From JBAXGE01 sp044344145 (GTDB lineage: Bacteria; Planctomycetota; Phycisphaerae; WQYP01), in assembly GCA_044344145.1 (NCBI GenBank), contig JBIJDM010000111.1:1-8901 (forward strand): DNA of 8,901 bases. The letters are read 5' to 3'. Below the pieces are notes generated by a model. The model was not told the DNA's origin. It made no database searches and was given only the letters and a program-made list of their open reading frames with translations. A program made the translations under genes and the position numbers. Each line of letters starts with the position of its first letter. Within the stretch, counting starts at the first letter, position 1. Of the stretch, positions 6,428 to 8,901 are shown one piece after another.

Positions 6428-7501
6428 TCAGTGCTCCGGCGCCACCGCCGAACCCAAAAATAACGTCGTCAGGAACATAAAAATGTACGCCTGCAGGAAG
6501 CAGACAAAAATCTTCAATAACGTCAGCGCCGTATTCGCCACCACCACCGGCACACTCACCCCATACGCCCCCCACTGCCCCAACCCCTCATACGCAATGA
6601 ACACCAGCGCCGTCAAAACAATAATCACCAGCTTGCCCGCGAACATATTCGCAAACAAACGCATCATCAGCGCAAACGGCTTGATCAGCGCCCCCAGCAA
6701 CTCCACCACAAACATCAGCGGCCACAGCGCCAGCGGCACCGCCGGCACAAAGTTCTTCCAGTACATGATAAATCCCGCCACCGCCGCCACCGGCAGGGCC
6801 TTCCCCGCCGCGTGCCCATGCCCATGATGCGCATCATGCCCATGATGATGCGGGTCCTGGCTCGGGTCCATCTGAATGCGAATCTGTTGGATAATCCCCG
6901 CGATGTGAATGAAGAAGAACGTAATCAGCGCCAGCGCCCCGGTCACCATCACATTCCCCGTCGCCGCCCCACCGATATACGGCGGATTCTGCCAGCCAAA
7001 CAGCTTGTACGTCAGCTTGATCACCTCGGCGATCGGCACCAACCCCAGCACATTGGCAAACAGAATAAAGAAAAACAGCGTCCACAAAAACGGCAGAAAG
7101 CGATCAGTATGCACACCCAGAATCGGCCGGATCACTTCCGTCCGCAGAAATGACAAAATCGCCTCGAACAAATTCGTCGTCCCATGCGGCACCGGATCCC
7201 GCTTCAGCGCCCGCGCCATCAGCGGGAACAGCACGATCATAATCAGCCCCGTGAGCAGCAAAATCGCCATGTGACTGGTAAAGTAAATCTTCCCATCTTC
7301 CCCGAACAGCTTCCAAAACCCATGATTCCCCAGATCAATCAGCGGCGCGCCATCATGCAGCACATGGTGCGGCATCGCCTTTTCCACCAAGCCATCCGTA
7401 GCCCCGCCCGTGGCACTCGCCAGCGGCATACCCGGCAACAAATTCGTCAGCAACGCTACCATGATCACCGTTTCCGTTATCAATCCCAAAGGCAACGCCA
7501 C
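6428..7501 (-). CDS. atpB: F1Fo ATP synthase subunit a, extended form
   Basis: Subunit a provides the two half-channels that carry protons to and from the c-ring. The 357 residues exceed the E. coli length (271). The N-terminus (about 1-30) looks like a signal peptide ending in LASA, followed by a soluble segment to about residue 75. Later membrane helices include FFFILFANVLGLVPI (about 143-157) and ELLGALIKPFALMMRLFANM, in which Arg281 matches the essential Arg210 of E. coli. The C-terminus ends PEH, like the E. coli EEH. A His-rich insert with eight His lies at 216-230, in the loop before the final conserved helices. The start codon is GTG, not ATG, chosen because GAGGTG (7511-7506) stands 4 nt upstream. 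The next ATG, at codon 14, would cut the hydrophobic start. Confidence 0.95.
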   Translation of the reverse strand: MALPLGLITETVIMVALLTNLLPGMPLASATGGATDGLVEKAMPHHVLHDGAPLIDLGNHGFWKLFGEDGKIYFTSHMAILLLTGLIMIVLFPLMARALKRDPVPHGTTNLFEAILSFLRTEVIRPILGVHTDRFLPFLWTLFFFILFANVLGLVPIAEVIKLTYKLFGWQNPPYIGGAATGNVMVTGALALITFFFIHIAGIIQQIRIQMDPSQDPHHHGHDAHHGHGHAAGKALPVAAVAGFIMYWKNFVPAVPLALWPLMFVVELLGALIKPFALMMRLFANMFAGKLVIIVLTALVFIAYEGLGQWGAYGVSVPVVVANTALTLLKIFVCFLQAYIFMFLTTLFLGSAVAPEH

Positions 7502-7505
7502 GCGT

Positions 7506-7511
7506 CACCTC
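7506..7511 (-). promoter_or_regulatory. Shine-Dalgarno supporting the GTG start of atpB
   Basis: GAGGTG on the minus strand ends 4 nt before the GTG at 7501. No comparable site precedes the first in-frame ATG (7462), so this site decides the start. Confidence 0.65.
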
Positions 7512-7584
7512 ATAACATCCGCACACTCTTCCGCTTCCATCCGGGTCACAACATCACCCGCGTCCCGCCCCATTTAAGGCGGGG

Positions 7585-7614
7585 AAAGGCGGGTAATAGA
7601 CCGCCTTTTACCCG
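7585..7614. promoter_or_regulatory. Mutually exclusive hairpins in the atpI-atpB spacer
   Basis: Within the 149 bp atpI-atpB gap, AAAGGCGG (7585-7592) pairs perfectly with CCGCCTTT (7601-7608), loop 8 nt. The overlapping CGGGTAA (7590-7596) pairs perfectly with TTACCCG (7608-7614), loop 11 nt. Because the arms overlap, only one can form. In the operon direction neither is followed by a T-run, so this is not a simple terminator. The rest of the gap (7502-7584, 7615-7650) shows only the atpB ribosome binding site. Confidence 0.45.
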
Positions 7615-7650
7615 TCCCGTCAACCCTAACCCGAAAGATTAGGCACAATA

Positions 7651-8049
7651 CTAGGCACGCTCCCGGCGAAAAAGGCAAATCGCCGTCCCGGCCTCCGAAA
7701 TTAACAACACCAAAAACAGCACCAGCAACCACATCACCAGTGCCACCACATCCATATTTAACAGCCAGCCAATTCCGCCCCCCACACACGCAAACACCAG
7801 CCTAATCGCCGTCCCCGCCAGCGCTACCATCGGGGCCACCGCCGGATTCACCTTCATCACCCATAACAGCGGCACCAGCGCCGCCACCGCCGCCACCGCA
7901 CTCACCACCAGCGTCAGCCCGATCACCGGCCAATTCGCCCTCACTCCCAACCACGGCAACACCATTCCCCCCACCAACGCCACCACCACCAGCAACGCCC
8001 ACGACGGCCATAAATACGACCACCAGGTTTTGCCGCACAGCGCCATCAT
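7651..8049 (-). CDS. atpI: AtpI-like ATP synthase assembly membrane protein
   Basis: This is a small hydrophobic protein of 132 residues with four predicted membrane helices (about 15-33, 41-63, 69-96 and 101-126) and a basic C-terminus (FRRERA). Sequence conservation in this family is weak, so the call rests on size, topology and its place between atpZ and atpB. AtpI proteins are known to help c-ring assembly, and with AtpZ have been linked to Mg2+/Ca2+ transport in Bacillus. The start chosen is the ATG at 8049, which overlaps the atpZ stop as ATGA; a second ATG follows at once (8046). The frame stays open upstream to 8226, but that part overlaps atpZ and reads as low-complexity Gly and Asp. 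Tight overlap implies coupled translation with atpZ. Confidence 0.75.
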   Translation of the reverse strand: MMALCGKTWWSYLWPSWALLVVVALVGGMVLPWLGVRANWPVIGLTLVVSAVAAVAALVPLLWVMKVNPAVAPMVALAGTAIRLVFACVGGGIGWLLNMDVVALVMWLLVLFLVLLISEAGTAICLFRRERA

Positions 8050-8360
8050 TTTCCCAATCGCAAAGCTTCTTTGATGAGCAGATAAATACTGCCCACCGCG
8101 CCCGCCATCCCCAGGCCAAACATACACCATGGGCCCGTCGCCCACAGCCGATCCATCTCCCATCCAATCAATCCCATCACCAACGTCGTCCCGGCAATCT
8201 GAAACCCCAGCCCCACATGCTGCCACGGGCTGGGCTCCGCCTTTTCCTCCTTCGGCCCCGCCTCCGTCGGCAATCCCGCCGAACGCTGGGCCAAATTCGT
8301 CAAGGCACTGGGCTTGCTCTTCGGCCCATCTTTTTCAGGCGTAGGCACATCGTCCGACAT
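8046..8360 (-). CDS. atpZ: AtpZ/AtpI-family small membrane protein
   Basis: The 104-residue protein has a hydrophilic N-terminal half (1-45) rich in Pro, Lys, Glu and Ser, followed by two membrane helices (about 49-66 and 77-96). The GWEMDRLWATGPW turn between them (66-78) matches the G-x-x-x-D-R-x-x-x-T-x-PW pattern of the AtpZ family (ATPase gene 1, putative F0F1-ATPase subunit). Such genes commonly lead ATP synthase operons; proposed roles are Fo assembly and divalent cation movement. The start ATG has AGGAG at 8370-8366, 5 nt upstream. It is the first gene after the operon promoter, and its stop overlaps the atpI start by 4 bp. Confidence 0.85.
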   Translation of the reverse strand: MSDDVPTPEKDGPKSKPSALTNLAQRSAGLPTEAGPKEEKAEPSPWQHVGLGFQIAGTTLVMGLIGWEMDRLWATGPWCMFGLGMAGAVGSIYLLIKEALRLGK

Positions 8361-8383
8361 TCCTACTCCTAATCAGTACCGAC

Positions 8384-8412
8384 ATTGTACTATTTTTCAC
8401 AAAGTAAGTCAA
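8384..8412 (-). promoter_or_regulatory. Sigma-70-type promoter of the atp operon
   Basis: On the minus strand, TTGACT (8412-8407) is separated by 17 nt from TACAAT (8389-8384). Both boxes differ from consensus by one base, and the spacing is ideal. The likely start is near A8377, giving a leader of about 17 nt that contains the atpZ ribosome binding site. It lies in an AT-rich island between GC-rich genes. No other comparable promoter was seen on this strand. Confidence 0.82.
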
Positions 8413-8421
8413 AAATCACCT

Positions 8422-8456
8422 AAAAACTTTGGTTCCTCCGGTATTTCCGGGGAACC
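8422..8456 (-). terminator. Probable terminator of aroB
   Basis: On the minus strand, GGTTCC-CCGG (8456-8447) pairs with CCGG-A-GGAACC (8441-8431). This gives a 10 bp stem with one bulged base and a 5 nt loop. AAAG and then TTTTT (8426-8422) follow. It lies about 180 bp after the aroB stop and 10 bp before the atp -35 box, so it would insulate the operon from aroB readthrough. The T-run is short and offset by 4 nt. Confidence 0.6.
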
Positions 8457-8540
8457 GGCCCCAATGGGACGGTTCTTCGCCCCAATGGGACAGCTTCTCG
8501 CCCCATTGGACGGCTCTTCGCCCCAAAGGGGCGGTATTTA
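8457..8540. repeat. Four tandem copies of a ~21 bp dyad repeat
   Basis: Units start at 8457, 8478, 8499 and 8519 with lengths of 21, 21, 20 and about 21 bp. The consensus is near CGCCCCAATGGGACGGTTCTT. Each contains a short dyad (CCCC-A/T-GGG). The last unit has the strongest palindrome, CGCCCC-AAA-GGGGCG. The array sits about 45 bp upstream of the atp -35 box. The spacing of about two helical turns would put the dyads on one face of the DNA. It may be a protein-binding array or simply part of a dispersed repeat family. Confidence 0.7.
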
Positions 8541-8544
8541 TATA

Positions 8545-8602
8545 GCCCAGGGCATCGCCCTGGGTGACGATTCAGCCCATCCCGGGTGCTCTGTATGAGC
8601 AC
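8545..8602. repeat. Two palindromes between aroB and the tandem array
   Basis: CCCAGGGC (8546-8553) pairs with GCCCTGGG (8557-8564), loop ATC. GTGCTC (8586-8591) pairs with GAGCAC (8597-8602), loop TGTAT. Between them is ATTCAGCCC (8570-8578), a 9-mer also found in the hairpin cluster at the other end of the operon (439-447). This suggests one repeat family on both sides. No gene or T-run is associated. The remaining spacer up to 8638 holds only a small CCGG/CCGG dyad near 8620-8632. Confidence 0.6.
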
Positions 8603-8638
8603 GATATACTCAATGCTCACCGGCAATACCGGCTGCCC

Positions 8639-8901
8639 TTATTCTTTCGCCAACCGCCTCAATCCCGCCTCCACCGCCGCCGCCGGCACATCACTCACCA
8701 CACTCGCATGCCCAATTCGGTCCGGCAGAATAAACCTCAATTTCCCCGCCTGCACCTTCTTATCCGTCCCCATCGCCGCCAACACCGCCGGGATATCCAG
8801 CCCCGCCTTCCGTATCGGCAAGCCCACCGCGCTCAATAACCCCTCCACCGCAGCCTGTTCTTCCGCGCTCCACCGGCCCGTCACCACCGCCGTCTCGCCC
8901 G
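8639..8901 (-). CDS. aroB: 3-dehydroquinate synthase, C-terminal fragment (runs off right edge)
   Basis: About 87 codons of the 3' end are present; the frame is open to the window edge. AroB converts DAHP to 3-dehydroquinate in the shikimate pathway, in the cytoplasm. The visible part begins GETAVV, which corresponds to the HGEAVAIG region just after the last zinc-ligand His. It then gives VEGLLSAVGLP and LDIPAVLAAMGTDKKVQAGKLRFILPDRIGHA, the family's typical DKK-(x)3-G-(x)2-RF-L-IG ending. The zinc and NAD sites lie outside the window. An apparent start at 8887 is only an internal GTG. The gene is upstream of and codirectional with the atp operon, but a hairpin and a separate promoter lie between them, so cotranscription is not expected to dominate. 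Confidence 0.85.
   Translation of the reverse strand, partial: GETAVVTGRWSAEEQAAVEGLLSAVGLPIRKAGLDIPAVLAAMGTDKKVQAGKLRFILPDRIGHASVVSDVPAAAVEAGLRRLAKE

Noticed and set aside
7585..7608. Hairpin in the atpI-atpB gap as an intrinsic terminator
   Set aside because: In the operon direction the stem is followed by CCCC rather than a T-run. On the plus strand there are only a few T and no gene to terminate.
8050..8226. Upstream in-frame extension of atpI
   Set aside because: The added residues overlap atpZ, are Gly/Asp-rich with no membrane helix, and the ATGA overlap at 8049-8046 gives a better start.
8420..8626. Minus-strand frame (68 codons) in the aroB-atpZ spacer
   Set aside because: It encodes a repeated PLGRR-type pattern that simply translates the tandem DNA repeat, and it runs across the probable aroB terminator.

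Overview
The window is almost entirely one F1Fo ATP synthase operon on the minus strand. It reads from high to low coordinates as atpZ, atpI, atpB (a), atpE (c), atpF (b), atpH (delta), atpA (alpha), atpG (gamma), atpD (beta). The DNA is GC-rich. The organism cannot be fixed from sequence alone. A secretory-type N-terminal extension on subunit b, an extended subunit a, atpZ-atpI at the head of the cluster, and GC-rich hairpin repeats between genes together suggest a member of the PVC group (Verrucomicrobiota or Planctomycetota) or a related lineage. This is an inference with moderate to low confidence.

Right end (8901 to 8361): the C-terminal part of aroB (3-dehydroquinate synthase) runs in from the right edge. 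A spacer follows with small palindromes, four copies of a ~21 bp dyad-containing repeat, a hairpin with a T-run that probably terminates aroB, and then a near-consensus sigma-70 promoter (TTGACT-17-TACAAT) immediately before atpZ.

Core (8360 to 614): atpZ and atpI overlap by 4 bp. They encode small membrane proteins for Fo assembly or ion handling. The Fo genes atpB, atpE and atpF follow, then the delta stalk gene and the F1 genes alpha, gamma and beta. Most genes are 20 to 51 bp apart and have recognisable ribosome binding sites. Two gaps are larger: atpI-atpB (149 bp) and atpB-atpE (122 bp). Both hold competing hairpins, and the second also holds a terminator-like hairpin with a T9 run. Catalytic and coupling residues look intact: Walker A and B and the catalytic Glu in beta, the Arg finger in alpha, the essential Arg in a, and the ion-binding Glu in c.

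Left end (613 to 1): a good intrinsic terminator lies about 30 bp after atpD, so the operon closes without an atpC (epsilon) gene. Beyond it is a ~300 bp non-coding block of nested GC-rich hairpins, then the C-terminal end of an IS630-type transposase on the opposite strand, convergent with the atp operon.

The most interesting points are the missing epsilon gene, the unusual extensions of subunits a (His-rich loop) and b (signal peptide plus Ala/His/Glu repeats), the structured spacers around atpE and atpB, and the repeat arrays on both sides of the operon. I see no clearly new multi-gene system.
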